From positions 2,501 to 53,672 of the forward strand of contig NZ_PPHG01000056.1 in assembly GCF_002904295.1 (NCBI RefSeq): a stretch of 51,172 nt of DNA, written 5' to 3'. Positions 1-11,129 of the stretch are shown here, piece after piece. The stretch is from Amycolatopsis sp. CA-128772. GTDB taxonomy: Bacteria; Actinomycetota; Actinomycetes; Mycobacteriales; Pseudonocardiaceae. Every line of letters starts with the position of its first letter. Positions within the stretch are counted from its first letter, which is position 1. A program made the translations under genes and the position numbers. Under the pieces are notes generated by a model. That model was not told the origin of the DNA. It did no database searches and worked only from the letters and a program-made list of their open reading frames with translations.

Positions 1-623
1 CGCTCGGCGATGTGGTGCGGGTGCCACGCCGTCCCCCGGCTGCTCTCGGCCCACACCGGCACCGCGAGCTCGGCCAGCACGAGCACCACGAACCCGACGG
101 CGCCCCCGGTCCCGGGCACCCACAGCCGCGCGATCCACAGCAGCTGGACAACCACGATCCCCAAGGCGTAGCGCAGCGCGGCCGGACGGCACTCCGGATC
201 CGACCGGGCGGCGCGCAGCCACTGGACCACCATCGCCAGCCGCATCAGGACGTACCCGGCCACGATCACCCGGAAATCACCCTCGAACGCGCTGGACACC
301 CCGGCCGCGATGGTCAGCCCGCCGGCGATCTGCACGAGCGTGGCCAGCCGGTACGGGACGTCGTCGGTGTCGAACGCCGAGGCGAACCAGCTGAAGTTCA
401 GCCAGCCCCACCAGATCGCGAAGAACACCATCGCGAACGACGTCACGCCGTGCGCGGCGTGCCCCTCGGCCAGCGCGTGGTGCAGCGAAGCCGCGGCCTG
501 GCCGACGGCGACCACGAAACACAGGTCGAAGAGCAGCTCCAGCGGCGTAGCAACGCGGTGGTCTTCACCGCGGTCGCGGGAACGCATCGGCCGGTACCAG
601 ACCCGCGACGGCTGCTCGGTCAT
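1..623 (-). CDS. Low temperature requirement protein A (LtrA) family membrane protein, C-terminus outside window
   Basis: The frame is open from the ATG at 623 to the window edge (207 codons seen), so the C-terminal part is missing; full LtrA proteins are usually 350-400 residues. After a polar start the protein shows the LtrA hallmark PLELLFDLCFVVAV at about residues 27-40, then repeated membrane segments (FAMVFFAIWWGWLNFSWF; VALVIVQLLWIARLW-like stretches) typical of this multi-pass family. The start is supported by a GGGGAG ribosome site 6 nt upstream. LtrA was named from Listeria growth at low temperature, but its biochemical role is not established. Nothing nearby suggests a partner. The family call is good; function is open. 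Confidence 0.85.
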   Translation of the reverse strand, partial: MTEQPSRVWYRPMRSRDRGEDHRVATPLELLFDLCFVVAVGQAAASLHHALAEGHAAHGVTSFAMVFFAIWWGWLNFSWFASAFDTDDVPYRLATLVQIAGGLTIAAGVSSAFEGDFRVIVAGYVLMRLAMVVQWLRAARSDPECRPAALRYALGIVVVQLLWIARLWVPGTGGAVGFVVLVLAELAVPVWAESSRGTAWHPHHIAE

Positions 624-1049
624 CGGGACTCCCCGCGTCGGCCTCGGACGGACGCGATCATCCCAGCACGAGCCGGGCCCGGGAAGTCAGCACGACACGG
701 GTGAAGAAGGCGGGCGGGCCTGGTTCCCCCTCACCCGGGCCCACCCGCCGCCGTCACGCGCCGGTGGCACCGATGGGCAGCCCTTCCGCGAGTGCCGGGC
801 GGTCCCCCGCGGACGCCGACACCCACTGGACGGAAGGTGACCGAGTGTGTCCATTCCCTCGAACTCCGGACGCCTCGATCGCTCAAGCCGGTCACCCCAT
901 CCCCGGGTGGCCGACTGATTGCCACTGTCGGTAGCCGTAGCCGCGCAGTGAAGGCTCCATAAGATCTACCCGGTTGCTCTCCGTAGCACCAGTGTCTTTC
1001 CGTGCTCGTCACTCGGATGGAGCATCGCGAATCTGCGGAAAGTAGTGTC
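624..1049. other. Intergenic region with a GC-rich stem-loop
   Basis: This 426-bp stretch lies between the start of the LtrA gene and the stop of the MFS gene. I see no convincing gene: short frames here lack codon bias and ribosome sites. It holds a strong imperfect stem-loop at 709-749 (arms 709-723 and 735-749, two mismatched positions), which has no U-tract and sits far from either gene end. The stretch 900-1040 is less GC-rich and could carry a promoter or small RNA, but no clear motif stands out. Confidence 0.5.
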
Positions 1050-2513
1050 TCAGCCCGGGTGGACGTCGGCCGCGGACGCCTCGCGCGCCTCGCGTTCGTC
1101 CTCGGACGCGCGGCGCCGCCGGGCCCGGAGTTCGGCGATCGCCAGCGCGAGCGCGCTACACGTGAGGAGCGCCGCGCAGCCGAGCGCGACGGTGAGCGCC
1201 GGCGGGTAGCCCCGGCCGACGACGAGGCCGAAGACCGACGCGAGCACGGCGGTGCCGATCGCCGTGCCGATCCGCTGCCCGGTCTGCAGCGCGCCGCCCG
1301 CGACGCCGGCCATCCGGACCGGCACGCACTCCAGCGTCAACGTCGTGTTCGGCGAGATCACCATCCCGCCGCCCACGCCGGCGAACACCAGCGGCAGCGC
1401 GAAGGCCCAGCCGGACATCGACGGCGGGACCAGCTCGGCGATCAGCGCGACGGCCAGCAGCCCGACGGCGACCATGGCCAGCCCGGTGACGGTCAGCCGG
1501 CGGCCGAAGCGCGGCACCAGCCGCCCGGCCACCGCCGCGGACACCGCCGAGCCGATCGCGAACGGCGTCACCGACAGGCCGGACTGCAGCGGCGAGTAGC
1601 CCAGGCCCTGCTGGAAGTACATCGCGAAGACCAGCCAGATGCCGGCGAACCCGCAGAAGTAGAGGGCGCCGACCGCCGCGCCGGCGGCGTAGCCGGGCGT
1701 GTCGGTGAACAGCCGGGTGTCCAGCAGCGGCGACCGGCCACGCCGGACCACCGAGCGTTCCCAGCGCACGAACGCGAAGCCGAACGCCGCCGCGACGGGG
1801 AAGAGCCACCACAGCTTCGCGAAGCCGCCGCTGTCCGAGTCGATGACGGGCAGCAGCACGCCGAGGACGGCGACCGCGAGCAGCGCGATCCCGACGAAGT
1901 CGATCTCCGAACGCAGCCTGAACTGCTTCTTCTCGCTGCGCGGCAGCATCCGCAACGCGAGGACGAACGCGAGGACGCCGATCGGGACGTTGACGTAGAA
2001 CACCCAGCGCCAGCCGTCCTGCGTCCCGAAGACGGCGAGGATGAAGCCGCCGAGGATCGGGCCGACCGCCGTCGAGATCCCGACGACCGCGCCGAACATG
2101 CCGAACGCGCGGCCGCGCTCGGCGCCGCGGAAGAGGTCCTGGATCAGGCCGGTGTTCTGCGGGGTGAGCATGCCCGCGGCCAGGCCCTGGGCGAGGCGCG
2201 CGAGCACGAGCGTCGTCTCGTTCGGGGCCGCGCCGGCCAGCGCGCTGGTGAGGACGAAGGCGGCGAGGGCGCCGAGGAACATGTTCCGCCGGCCGAACGC
2301 GTCCCCGAGGCGGCCGCCGGTGACCAGGACCAGGCCGAACGCCAGGGCGTAGCCGGAGACGACCCAGCGGATCCCGCCGCTGCTGGCGTGCAGGCCGGCC
2401 TGCATCGAGGGGAGGGCGACGTTGACGATGCTGACGTCGAGCAGGCCCATGAACCCGGCCGTGAGCGAGACGGCCAGCGCTTTCCAGCGCCGGGGATCGG
2501 GTTCGTAGGACAT
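1050..2513 (-). CDS. MFS drug-efflux transporter, DHA2 (14-TM) family
   Basis: Predicted proton-driven multidrug exporter of 487 residues in the cytoplasmic membrane. Early residues show the DHA2 start LTAGFMGLLDVSIVNVALP; the loop 2-3 motif A appears as GGRLGDAFGRRNMF, and the antiporter motif C as AVGPILGGFI. Length and spacing of hydrophobic segments fit 14 helices, as in EmrB/QacA-type pumps. I chose the ATG at 2513 (MSYEPDPRRW); a longer frame starting further upstream adds residues without family character. There is no adjacent regulator, and dnaE ends 239 bp upstream with its own terminator, so the gene is probably monocistronic. The substrate cannot be deduced. Confidence 0.88.
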   Translation of the reverse strand: MSYEPDPRRWKALAVSLTAGFMGLLDVSIVNVALPSMQAGLHASSGGIRWVVSGYALAFGLVLVTGGRLGDAFGRRNMFLGALAAFVLTSALAGAAPNETTLVLARLAQGLAAGMLTPQNTGLIQDLFRGAERGRAFGMFGAVVGISTAVGPILGGFILAVFGTQDGWRWVFYVNVPIGVLAFVLALRMLPRSEKKQFRLRSEIDFVGIALLAVAVLGVLLPVIDSDSGGFAKLWWLFPVAAAFGFAFVRWERSVVRRGRSPLLDTRLFTDTPGYAAGAAVGALYFCGFAGIWLVFAMYFQQGLGYSPLQSGLSVTPFAIGSAVSAAVAGRLVPRFGRRLTVTGLAMVAVGLLAVALIAELVPPSMSGWAFALPLVFAGVGGGMVISPNTTLTLECVPVRMAGVAGGALQTGQRIGTAIGTAVLASVFGLVVGRGYPPALTVALGCAALLTCSALALAIAELRARRRRASEDEREAREASAADVHPG

Positions 2514-2647
2514 CGAAGAGCTGACCCTCGCAGTGTTCACGGGTGGGGATACCCCACTCAGCAAACACGAAAGGCGGGATCCGCGCGCGCTGTGCGCCCG
2601 GAGCCCGCCTCACGGGAGTCGGCTCGAGACCGGACCGCGGCGGGGGT

Positions 2648-2689
2648 CCGGCGGCTTGCCCGGGGCGGGGTCCGGGGGCAAGCCCCCGG
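2648..2689 (-). terminator. Stem-loop downstream of dnaE
   Basis: Arms 2648-2661 and 2676-2689 pair at 13 of 14 positions, 64 bp after the dnaE stop on the minus strand. The right arm can also fold alone as a smaller GGGGGCAAGCCCCC hairpin (2674-2687). There is no U-run, as is usual for GC-rich actinobacterial terminators. It separates dnaE from the MFS gene downstream. Confidence 0.6.
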
Positions 2690-2752
2690 AAGAGACCGTA
2701 GGCGGGGTTGGGGCGAGCGCGTTCCGCGAGCACATCTCACCCTCCCCCACGA

Positions 2753-5700
2753 CTACGTCGACGCGGTGATGCCGCGGATGCCCTTCAGCTCGCCGATCAG
2801 CATCGAGCTGACCTTGACCGGGTAGTCGTACAGGGCGAAGACCGTCTGGTTCTTGCCCACCAGCTTGAGGTGCACCGGGGTCTCCCCCTTGTGTGCCAGC
2901 AGCGTGGACCGCAGCTCGCTGACCACCGACTGGTCGATCTTCTCGGCCGCCGCCAGCAGGACCAGCGGTGGCTCGTCGTCGCCGTTGCCCGTGCCGACCT
3001 CGGACAGGTCGAGGGTGGCCAGGCCGCCGCCGAAGATCGACATCTTGTCTTCGCGCCAGTTGACCCGGCCCTTGACCAGGACCGCGTTGTCCTCGATCAG
3101 CTCGCCCGCGAAGAGCGCGTACGACTTGGGGAAGAACAGCACCTCGAGCGAGGCGTCCATGTCCTCGACCGTGCAGATCGCCCAGGGCTCGCCCTTCTTG
3201 TTGACCCGCCGTTCGAGCGAGGTGATCAGCCCGGAGATCACCAGCTCGCCTTCCTTCGGCGGATCGTTGAGGATGCTCGCGATCGGCTTCGGGGCGTGTT
3301 TGCGCAGGATCCGCTCGGCGCCGTCCAGCGGGTGCGCCGAGACGTACAGGCCCAGCATCTCGCGCTCGTAGGCGAGCAGCTGCTTGCGCGGGTACTCCTC
3401 CTCGCCGAACTTCAGGTGCGCGAGCGGGGACGACGACGGCGCTGCCTCCCCCTCCTCGCCGCCGAAGCCGAACAGGTCGAACTGGCCCATCGCCTCCTGG
3501 CGCTTGAGCGGGACGACCGCTTCGACCGCGTCCTCGTGGACCTGGATCATCGACAGCCGCGTGTGGCCGAGGGAGTCGAACCCGCCCGCCTTGATCAGCG
3601 ACTCGATCACCCGCTTGTTGCAGGCGACCAGCTCGGACTTGTCGAGGAAGTCGGTGAAGGACGCGTACTTGCCCTTCTCCTCGCGGGTCTTGATGATCGA
3701 CTCGACGACGTTCGCGCCGACGTTGCGGACCGCACCCAGCCCGAAGCGGATGTCGTCCCCGACGGCCGCGAAGCGCAGGGCCGATTCGTTGACGTCCGGC
3801 GGCAGCACCTTGATGCCGAGCCGGCGGCACTCGGACAGGTAGACCGCCGACTTGTCCTTGTTGTCACCCACCGAGGTGAGCAGGGCGGCCATGTACTCGG
3901 CCCGGAAGTTCGCCTTGAGGTAGGCGGTCCAGTACGAGATCAGGCCGTACGCGGCCGCGTGGCTCTTGTTGAACGCGTACCCGGCGAACGGGAGGATCGT
4001 GTCCCAGAGGGCCTTGATCGCCTCTTTGGAGAACCCGCCCGGAACCAGCTCGCTGTTCCGCATGCCCTCTTCGAAGCCCTCGTACTCCTTGTCGAGGACT
4101 TCCTTCTTCTTCTTGCCCATCGCGCGGCGGAGCACGTCCGCCCGGCCCATCGTGTACCCGGCCACCTTCTGGCCGATGTGCATGATCTGCTCTTGGTACA
4201 CGATCAGGCCGTAGGTGTCGGCCAGGATCTCCCGCAGCGGCTCGTCGAGCTCCGGGTGGATCGGCTTGACCTTCTGCCGGTTGTTCTTCCGGTCGGCGTA
4301 GTCGTTGTGCGCGTTCATGCCCATCGGGCCGGGGCGGTAGAGCGCGCCGACCGCGACGATGTCGTCGAACACCGTGGGCTCCATGCGGCGCAGCAGGTCG
4401 CGCATGGGGCCGCCGTCCAGCTGGAACACGCCGAGCGTGTCGCCGCGGGCCAGCAGCTTGTACGTCTCGGGGTCCTCGACACCCAGGGTGTCGAGGTCGA
4501 CGTCGACCCCGCGGTTGGTCTTGATGTTGTCGATCGCGTCACCGATGACGGTGAGGTTGCGCAGGCCGAGGAAGTCCATCTTGAGCAGGCCGATGGCCTC
4601 GCACGACGGGTAGTCCCAGCCGGTGATGATCGAGCCGTCGTCCCGCTGCCAGAGCGGGATGGCGTCGGTCAGCGGGTCGCTCGACATGATGACCGCGCAG
4701 GCGTGCACGCCGGCGTTGCGGATCAGCCCTTCGAGGCCGCGGGCGGTCTCGAAGATCGTCTTGCACTCGTCGTCGGTCTCGACGAGCGCGCGGACCTCGG
4801 CGGCCTCGCCGTAGCGCTCGTGCTTCGAGTCGACGATGCCCGAGAGCGGGATGTCCTTCGCCATGATCGGCGGTGGCAGCGCCTTGGAGATCTTGTCCGC
4901 GATCGCGTAGCCGGGCTGGCCGAAGTGGACCCGCGCGGAGTCCTTGATCGCGGCCTTCGTCTTGATCGTGCCGAAGGTGATGACCTGGGCGACCTTGTCC
5001 GCGCCGTACTTTTCGGTCGCGTACCGGATCATCTCGCCGCGCCGGCGGTCGTCGAAGTCGATGTCGATGTCGGGCATCGAGACGCGCTCGGGGTTCAGGA
5101 ACCGCTCGAACAGCAGCTTCTGCGGGATCGGGTCCAGGTTGGTGATACCGAGGACGTACGCGACCAGCGACCCGGCGGCCGAACCACGGCCGGGGCCGAC
5201 CCGGATGCCGACGCGCCGGGCGTAGCTGATGAGGTCGGCGACGATCAGGAAGTAGGCCGGGAAACCCTTGCCGATGATGACGTCGAGCTCGATCTCGATG
5301 CGCTGGTTGTAGTACTCGTCCGGGACGCCGTCCGGGAAGCGCCACTTGAGACCGCGCTGGACCTCTTCGCGCAGCCAGCTGCCCTGGTCGTAGCCCTCCG
5401 GGACCTCGAAGAACGGCAGCCGGTCCTTGTGCGAGTAGACGTCGTCGTAGGACTCGACGCGCTCGGCGATCAGCAGCGTCGTGTCGGCCGCGCCGGGGAC
5501 CTCCTTGTCCCAGTACTCGCGCATCTCGGCGGCGGACTTGAGGTAGTAGCCGTCGCCGTCGAACTTGAACCGGGTCGGGTCGTTGAGGGTCTTGCCCGCC
5601 TGGACGCACAGCAGCGCCGAGTGCGTGTCCGCCTGGTCCTTGGTGACGTAGTGCGAGTCGTTGGTGGCGATCGGCTTGAGGTCGAGCAGCCGGCCGATCT

Positions 5701-6340
5701 CGAGCAGGCCCTCGCGGACCGACCGCTCGATCGGCAGGCCGTGGTCCATCAGCTCGAGGAAGAAGTTGTCCGCGCCGAAGATGTCCTTGTAGTCGGACGC
5801 GGCCTGGATCGCCGCTTCCTTCTGGCCCAGCCGCAGCCGGGTCTGCACCTCGCCGGACGGGCAGCCGGTGGTCGCGATGATCCCCGAGTGGTTCTCGGCG
5901 ATCAGCTCGCGGTCCATCCGGGGCTTGCGGTAGTAGCCCTGCATGCTGGCCAGCGAGGACAGCTTGAACAGGTTCCGCAGCCCGGTGGCGTTCGACGCGA
6001 GCATGGTCATGTGCGTGTACGCACCGCCACCGGAGACGTCGCCGCCCTCACCGAACTCGTCCGAGCCGCGCTGGTTGGCCTGGCCCCAGAAGACCGGCTT
6101 CTTGTGGAAGCGGCTCTCCGGCGCGATGTAGGCCTCGATGCCGATGATCGGCTTGATGCCGGCCTTCTTGGACTGCTGGTAGAACTCGTCGCCGCCGTAC
6201 ATGTTGCCGTGGTCGGTCATGCCGACCGCGGGCATGCCGAGGCGTGCCGCCTCCGCGAAGAGGGGAGCGATCTTCGCCGCACCGTCGAGCATCGAGTACT
6301 CGGTGTGGACGTGCAGGTGGACGAAAGAATCGTTCGACAC
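2753..6340 (-). CDS. dnaE: DNA polymerase III alpha subunit (replicative polymerase)
   Basis: Catalytic subunit of the chromosomal replicase, 1195 residues, the normal length for DnaE1. The N-terminal PHP domain begins FVHLHVHTEYSMLDG (residues 6-20), with metal-ligand-like histidines. The polymerase core contains GPGRGSAAGSLVAY (about residue 385) and the catalytic aspartates in MPDIDIDFDD (about 420). The fingers, helix-hairpin-helix and C-terminal OB-fold regions follow (the OB part ends in the ISGLITSLE... to MSIFGGG stretch). Start is GTG at 6340 with a GGGGAGG ribosome site. Single housekeeping gene on its own transcription unit. Actinobacterial DnaE1 proteins often rely on the PHP domain for proofreading; this is family knowledge and not tested here. 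Confidence 0.97.
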   Translation of the reverse strand: MSNDSFVHLHVHTEYSMLDGAAKIAPLFAEAARLGMPAVGMTDHGNMYGGDEFYQQSKKAGIKPIIGIEAYIAPESRFHKKPVFWGQANQRGSDEFGEGGDVSGGGAYTHMTMLASNATGLRNLFKLSSLASMQGYYRKPRMDRELIAENHSGIIATTGCPSGEVQTRLRLGQKEAAIQAASDYKDIFGADNFFLELMDHGLPIERSVREGLLEIGRLLDLKPIATNDSHYVTKDQADTHSALLCVQAGKTLNDPTRFKFDGDGYYLKSAAEMREYWDKEVPGAADTTLLIAERVESYDDVYSHKDRLPFFEVPEGYDQGSWLREEVQRGLKWRFPDGVPDEYYNQRIEIELDVIIGKGFPAYFLIVADLISYARRVGIRVGPGRGSAAGSLVAYVLGITNLDPIPQKLLFERFLNPERVSMPDIDIDFDDRRRGEMIRYATEKYGADKVAQVITFGTIKTKAAIKDSARVHFGQPGYAIADKISKALPPPIMAKDIPLSGIVDSKHERYGEAAEVRALVETDDECKTIFETARGLEGLIRNAGVHACAVIMSSDPLTDAIPLWQRDDGSIITGWDYPSCEAIGLLKMDFLGLRNLTVIGDAIDNIKTNRGVDVDLDTLGVEDPETYKLLARGDTLGVFQLDGGPMRDLLRRMEPTVFDDIVAVGALYRPGPMGMNAHNDYADRKNNRQKVKPIHPELDEPLREILADTYGLIVYQEQIMHIGQKVAGYTMGRADVLRRAMGKKKKEVLDKEYEGFEEGMRNSELVPGGFSKEAIKALWDTILPFAGYAFNKSHAAAYGLISYWTAYLKANFRAEYMAALLTSVGDNKDKSAVYLSECRRLGIKVLPPDVNESALRFAAVGDDIRFGLGAVRNVGANVVESIIKTREEKGKYASFTDFLDKSELVACNKRVIESLIKAGGFDSLGHTRLSMIQVHEDAVEAVVPLKRQEAMGQFDLFGFGGEEGEAAPSSSPLAHLKFGEEEYPRKQLLAYEREMLGLYVSAHPLDGAERILRKHAPKPIASILNDPPKEGELVISGLITSLERRVNKKGEPWAICTVEDMDASLEVLFFPKSYALFAGELIEDNAVLVKGRVNWREDKMSIFGGGLATLDLSEVGTGNGDDEPPLVLLAAAEKIDQSVVSELRSTLLAHKGETPVHLKLVGKNQTVFALYDYPVKVSSMLIGELKGIRGITAST

Positions 6341-6646
6341 CAGCGAAAACCTCCCCTAGGTGGATCGGACCGGCGCGCCCGGGTCTCCCACCTTATCCCG
6401 CACTCGCCAGGCTCGATTGTGCGCCTCCGGAGCCCGCGCCGGGCGGTGCGACGCGCCCCTCTTCGGGGCGGAAACGATCACGACACGCGCCGCTTCCACG
6501 CGGTCACGCCGGGGCGCCGGGAGGGGGCGTCGTGAGGAATAAGCCGGTTCCGGCCCGCCTTGCCCTTACGAGCGCGGCGGTGAGCTGAGCCACAGCCGCC
6601 CCGGCTCGCGTTGACAGCGGGAGCACCGGCACCGAGCATTCCCGCC
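6341..6646. other. Divergent intergenic region between dnaE and the asparagine operon
   Basis: This 306-bp region must hold the dnaE promoter (reading left) and the promoter of the FCD regulator (reading right, annotated separately at 6611-6646). Small frames inside are shadows without ribosome sites. I see no RNA gene or repeat; the dnaE promoter could not be placed with confidence. Confidence 0.5.
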
Positions 6647-6671
6647 ATGAACCTGTCTGACAGCCAGACAG
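6611..6671 (+). promoter_or_regulatory. Leaderless promoter and overlapping operator of the asparagine operon
   Basis: TTGACA (6611-6616), a 17-bp spacer and GAGCAT (6634-6639) form a promoter whose expected start point falls on or next to the ATG at 6647; no ribosome site is present upstream. Just inside the gene lies CTGTCTG (6653-6659), a 5-bp gap and CAGACAG (6665-6671), a perfect inverted repeat. The first part alone reads CTGTCTGACAG, a perfect 5-1-5 palindrome like operators of FCD-type GntR regulators. An operator just downstream of the start point suits autorepression that would be relieved by the inducer. Confidence 0.6.
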
Positions 6672-7351
6672 CCGGACAAGGTGGTCCTCGCCGGGTGAGC
6701 GCCATGGAAGCCGTGCTGGCCCACCTGCGTGCTTCGATCGAGCGCGGCGAGCACGCCATCGGCGCCAAGCTTCCCTCCGAAGCCGCCCTGAGCAGGGAGT
6801 TCGAGGTCAGCCGGTCGGTCGTCCGGGAAGCCCTCCGCGGCCTCCAGGCGCTCGGCATGACCGAGTCGAAGACCGGCAAGGGCACCTTCGTCACCGCGAC
6901 CGGCCCCGCCGACAACCCCACCTTCGGGCCCTACTCGGCCCGCGACCTCATCGAGGTGCGCCGGCACGTCGAGATCCCCGTCGCCGGGTACGCGGCCGTG
7001 CGCCGCAGCCAGGACGACCTCGACCTCCTCGCCCACCTGCTCGACCGGATGGACGCCGAGACCGACAACACGGCCTGGGTCGCGCTCGACTCGCTGTTCC
7101 ACATCACCATCGCCCAGGCATCGGGCAACCCCGTGTTCGGGAAGGTGATCGAGGAGATCCGGGACGCGCTGGCCCGCCAGTCCGCCTTCCTCAACCAGCT
7201 CGGCGACCGGCGCGGGCAGTCGAACGTCGAGCACCGCGCCATCGTCACCGCGATCGCCGACGGCTCCGAGACGGCCGCCGTCGAAGCCATGACCGCGCAC
7301 CTGACGCACGTCGAAGCCACCCTGACCAGCATCGTGAACGGGGACCAGTGA
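6647..7351 (+). CDS. FadR/GntR (FCD) family regulator of the asparagine operon
   Basis: 234-residue transcription factor. A GntR winged helix covers about residues 15-85 (KLPSEAALSREFEVSRSVVREALRG-type recognition region), followed by an all-helical FCD ligand domain in which metal or effector histidines are visible (DSLFHITIAQASGN; NVEHRAIVTAI). It leads an operon whose next genes are an asparagine permease, asparaginase and aspartase, so it most likely senses an amino or dicarboxylic acid of that pathway and represses the operon. The ATG at 6647 was chosen because an inverted repeat and promoter sit exactly around it; a frame starting at 6611 overlaps the -35 box. Effector identity is inference. 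Confidence 0.85.
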   Translation: MNLSDSQTAGQGGPRRVSAMEAVLAHLRASIERGEHAIGAKLPSEAALSREFEVSRSVVREALRGLQALGMTESKTGKGTFVTATGPADNPTFGPYSARDLIEVRRHVEIPVAGYAAVRRSQDDLDLLAHLLDRMDAETDNTAWVALDSLFHITIAQASGNPVFGKVIEEIRDALARQSAFLNQLGDRRGQSNVEHRAIVTAIADGSETAAVEAMTAHLTHVEATLTSIVNGDQ

Positions 7352-8778
7352 CCGAACAGACCATCCCGGCCACGACCGCCGGCACCGCGGACGCGGGCGA
7401 CGCCGGGTACCACAAGGCCCTCAAGCCCCGGCACGTGAACATGATCGCCATCGGCGGGGCGATCGGCACCGGCCTGTTCCTCGGCGCGGGCGGGCGGCTC
7501 GCCCAGGCCGGGCCGGCGCTGGCGATCGTCTACGGCGTCTGCGGGCTCTTCGCCTTCTTCGTCGTCCGCGCGCTCGGCGAGCTGATCCTGTACCGGCCTT
7601 CCAGCGGCGCCTTCGTCTCCTACGCCCGCGAGTTCATGGGCGAGAAGGGCGCGTACGTCGCCGGCTGGATGCACTTCCTCAACTGGTCGACCACCGGCAT
7701 CGCCGACATCACGGCGATCGCCCTCTACGCGCACTTCTGGTCGTTCTTCTCGCCGATCCCGCAGTGGGTGCTCGCGCTGATCGCGCTGGCCGTCGTGCTG
7801 ACGCTGAACATGGTGTCGGTGAAGCTGTTCGGCGAGATGGAGTTCTGGTTCGCCATCATCAAGGTCGCCGCGCTCGTGCTGTTCATGGTGATCGGGATCT
7901 TCCTGCTGGTGACGCAGACACCGATCGACGGCGTGGCGGGCGGGCCGCAGCTGATCGCCGACCACGGCGGGCTCTTCCCGGCCGGGCTGCTGCCGATGGT
8001 GCTGATCGTGCAGGGCGTGGTGTTCGCCTACGCCTCGGTCGAGCTGGTCGGCGTCGCCGCGGGCGAGACGCAGAACCCGGAGAAGATCATGCCGAAGGCG
8101 ATCAACTCCATCATGTGGCGCATCCTCGTCTTCTACGTCGGCTCGGTCGTGCTGCTGGCGATGCTGCTGCCGTGGAGCTCCTACACGAAGGACCAGAGCC
8201 CGTTCGTCACCGTGCTCTCGCACCTGGGCGTGCCCGCGGCGGACAGCGTGATGAACCTGGTCGTGCTCACCGCGGCGCTGTCCAGCCTGAACTCCGGCCT
8301 GTACTCGACCGGCCGGATCCTGCGGTCGATGGCGACGGCGGGCTCGGCGCCGAAGTTCACCGGTGTGATGAACCGCAACCACGTGCCCTACGGCGGCATC
8401 CTGCTCACCGCGGCCGTCTGCGTGCTCGGCGTCGGGCTCAACTACCTGGTGCCGAAGGAGGCCTTCGACATCGTGCTGAACTTCGCCGCGATCGGCATCC
8501 TCGCCACCTGGGCCATCATCGTGCTCTGCCACCTGCTGTTCGTGCGCCGCGCGAAGCGTGACGGCCTCGAGCGGCCGTCGTTCCGGCTGCCGTTCTCGCC
8601 CTGGACCGAGATCGCCACGCTGGTGTTCCTGGCCGCCGTCGTGGTGCTGATGGGCTTCGACGAGACCGGCCGGATCACCCTGCTCGCGCTGCCGGCCATC
8701 GCGGTCGCGCTGGTGGCCGGCTGGTTCGCGGTGCGCAAGCGGATCGACATGCGCGCGTTCGACGAGGAGGGCATGTGA
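7348..8778 (+). CDS. ansP: Amino acid permease, probable L-asparagine transporter
   Basis: 476-residue APC-superfamily permease of the amino-acid transporter (AAT) family with about 12 membrane helices. The substrate-binding first helix reads MIAIGGAIGTGLFLGAG, the signature of this family, and the region LGELILYRPSSGAFVSYAREF with GWMHFLNWSTTGIADITAIA closely matches AnsP/GabP-type proteins. The start GTG overlaps the regulator's stop by 4 nt, indicating translational coupling. Being followed by asparaginase and aspartase makes asparagine (or aspartate) the likely substrate. The exact specificity is inferred from context. Confidence 0.88.
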   Translation: MTEQTIPATTAGTADAGDAGYHKALKPRHVNMIAIGGAIGTGLFLGAGGRLAQAGPALAIVYGVCGLFAFFVVRALGELILYRPSSGAFVSYAREFMGEKGAYVAGWMHFLNWSTTGIADITAIALYAHFWSFFSPIPQWVLALIALAVVLTLNMVSVKLFGEMEFWFAIIKVAALVLFMVIGIFLLVTQTPIDGVAGGPQLIADHGGLFPAGLLPMVLIVQGVVFAYASVELVGVAAGETQNPEKIMPKAINSIMWRILVFYVGSVVLLAMLLPWSSYTKDQSPFVTVLSHLGVPAADSVMNLVVLTAALSSLNSGLYSTGRILRSMATAGSAPKFTGVMNRNHVPYGGILLTAAVCVLGVGLNYLVPKEAFDIVLNFAAIGILATWAIIVLCHLLFVRRAKRDGLERPSFRLPFSPWTEIATLVFLAAVVVLMGFDETGRITLLALPAIAVALVAGWFAVRKRIDMRAFDEEGM

Positions 8779-9688
8779 GCCCCGAACCCCTGGTCGAGCT
8801 GGTCCGCGACGGCATGGTCGAGGGCGGCCACCACGGCTCGGCCGTGGTGCTCGCCCCGGACGGCTCGGTGCGGTTCGCCGCCGGGGACGTCGACGCGCCG
8901 ATGTACCCGCGGTCGACGGCGAAGCCGCTGCAGGCCACGGCGATGGCGCGGCTCGGGCTGCGCCTGTCCCCCGCCGGGTTCGCGATCGCCGCGGCCAGCC
9001 ACTCCGGCGAGCCGATGCACCTCGAGGCCGCGCTCGACGTCCTCGGCGGACGCTCCCCCGGCCTGCTCGGCAACCCCGCGGACTTCCCGTTCGACCCGGT
9101 CGAACGCGACCGCTGGATCGCGGCCGGCCGGGCGCCCGCCCGGCCGGCGCACAACTGTTCCGGCAAGCACGCGGCGATGCTCGCCACCTGCGCGCTGAAC
9201 GGCTGGAGCTTCGACGGGTACCTCGACCCGGCCCACCCGCTGCAGCGCGCGATCGCCGCCACCGTCGAAGACCTGACCGGGCGGGACATCGCCCGGGTCG
9301 CGGTCGACGGCTGCGGCGCGCCCCTGTTCGCGACGACGTTGCGCGGGCTGGCGACGGCCGTGGCGAAGATCGCCACGGCCGCCCCCGGCACGCCGGAGGG
9401 CCTGGTCGCCGACGGCATCCGGCGGCACCCCGAGCTGGTCGGCGGCAGCCGCCGGGACGTCACCGCCGTGATGCGCGCGGTGCCCGGGCTGATCGCGAAG
9501 GACGGCTTCGAAGCCGTCCAGGTCGCCGCCCTGCCGGACGGCACGGCGATCGCGTTCAAGATCGCCGACGGCGGCGACCGGGCGCGCTACCCGGTGCTGG
9601 CCGCGCTGCTCGGGCTGTGCGGGGCCGACGTCCCGCCGGGGCCGGAAAACCTGCGTTTCACCGGAGACCTTTCTGTGGGGAGCCTGCG

Positions 9689-9692
<4 letters not shown>
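8775..9692 (+). CDS. Asparaginase, rhizobial (ReAV-like, PF06089) class
   Basis: Hydrolyses L-asparagine to aspartate and ammonia; cytoplasmic, 305 residues. It belongs to the serine-hydrolase-like class, unrelated to the E. coli enzymes: the SxxK motif is RSTAKPLQA, a second serine lies in AASHSGE, and the metal/cysteine cluster of the family appears as NCSGKHAAM and VDGCGAPLF, with another SRRDVTAVM stretch near the C-terminus. Start GTG overlaps the permease stop; its own stop overlaps the aspA ATG. The product, aspartate, is the substrate of the next gene. All catalytic positions I know from the Rhizobium etli enzyme are present. Confidence 0.92.
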
Positions 9693-11080
<1,388 letters not shown>

Positions 11081-11129
11081 GGTACGGTCGGATCCGGAAG
11101 GACCTACTCCACTTCGGAAGGCGGCGCCC

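Noticed and set aside
709..749. Terminator for the LtrA or MFS gene
   Set aside because: It lies upstream of the LtrA start and 300 bp past the MFS stop; no U-tract. Reported only as a stem-loop in the intergenic region.
2708..6535. A 1275-codon open frame on the plus strand opposite dnaE
   Set aside because: Shadow of dnaE, whose motifs and length are complete on the other strand.
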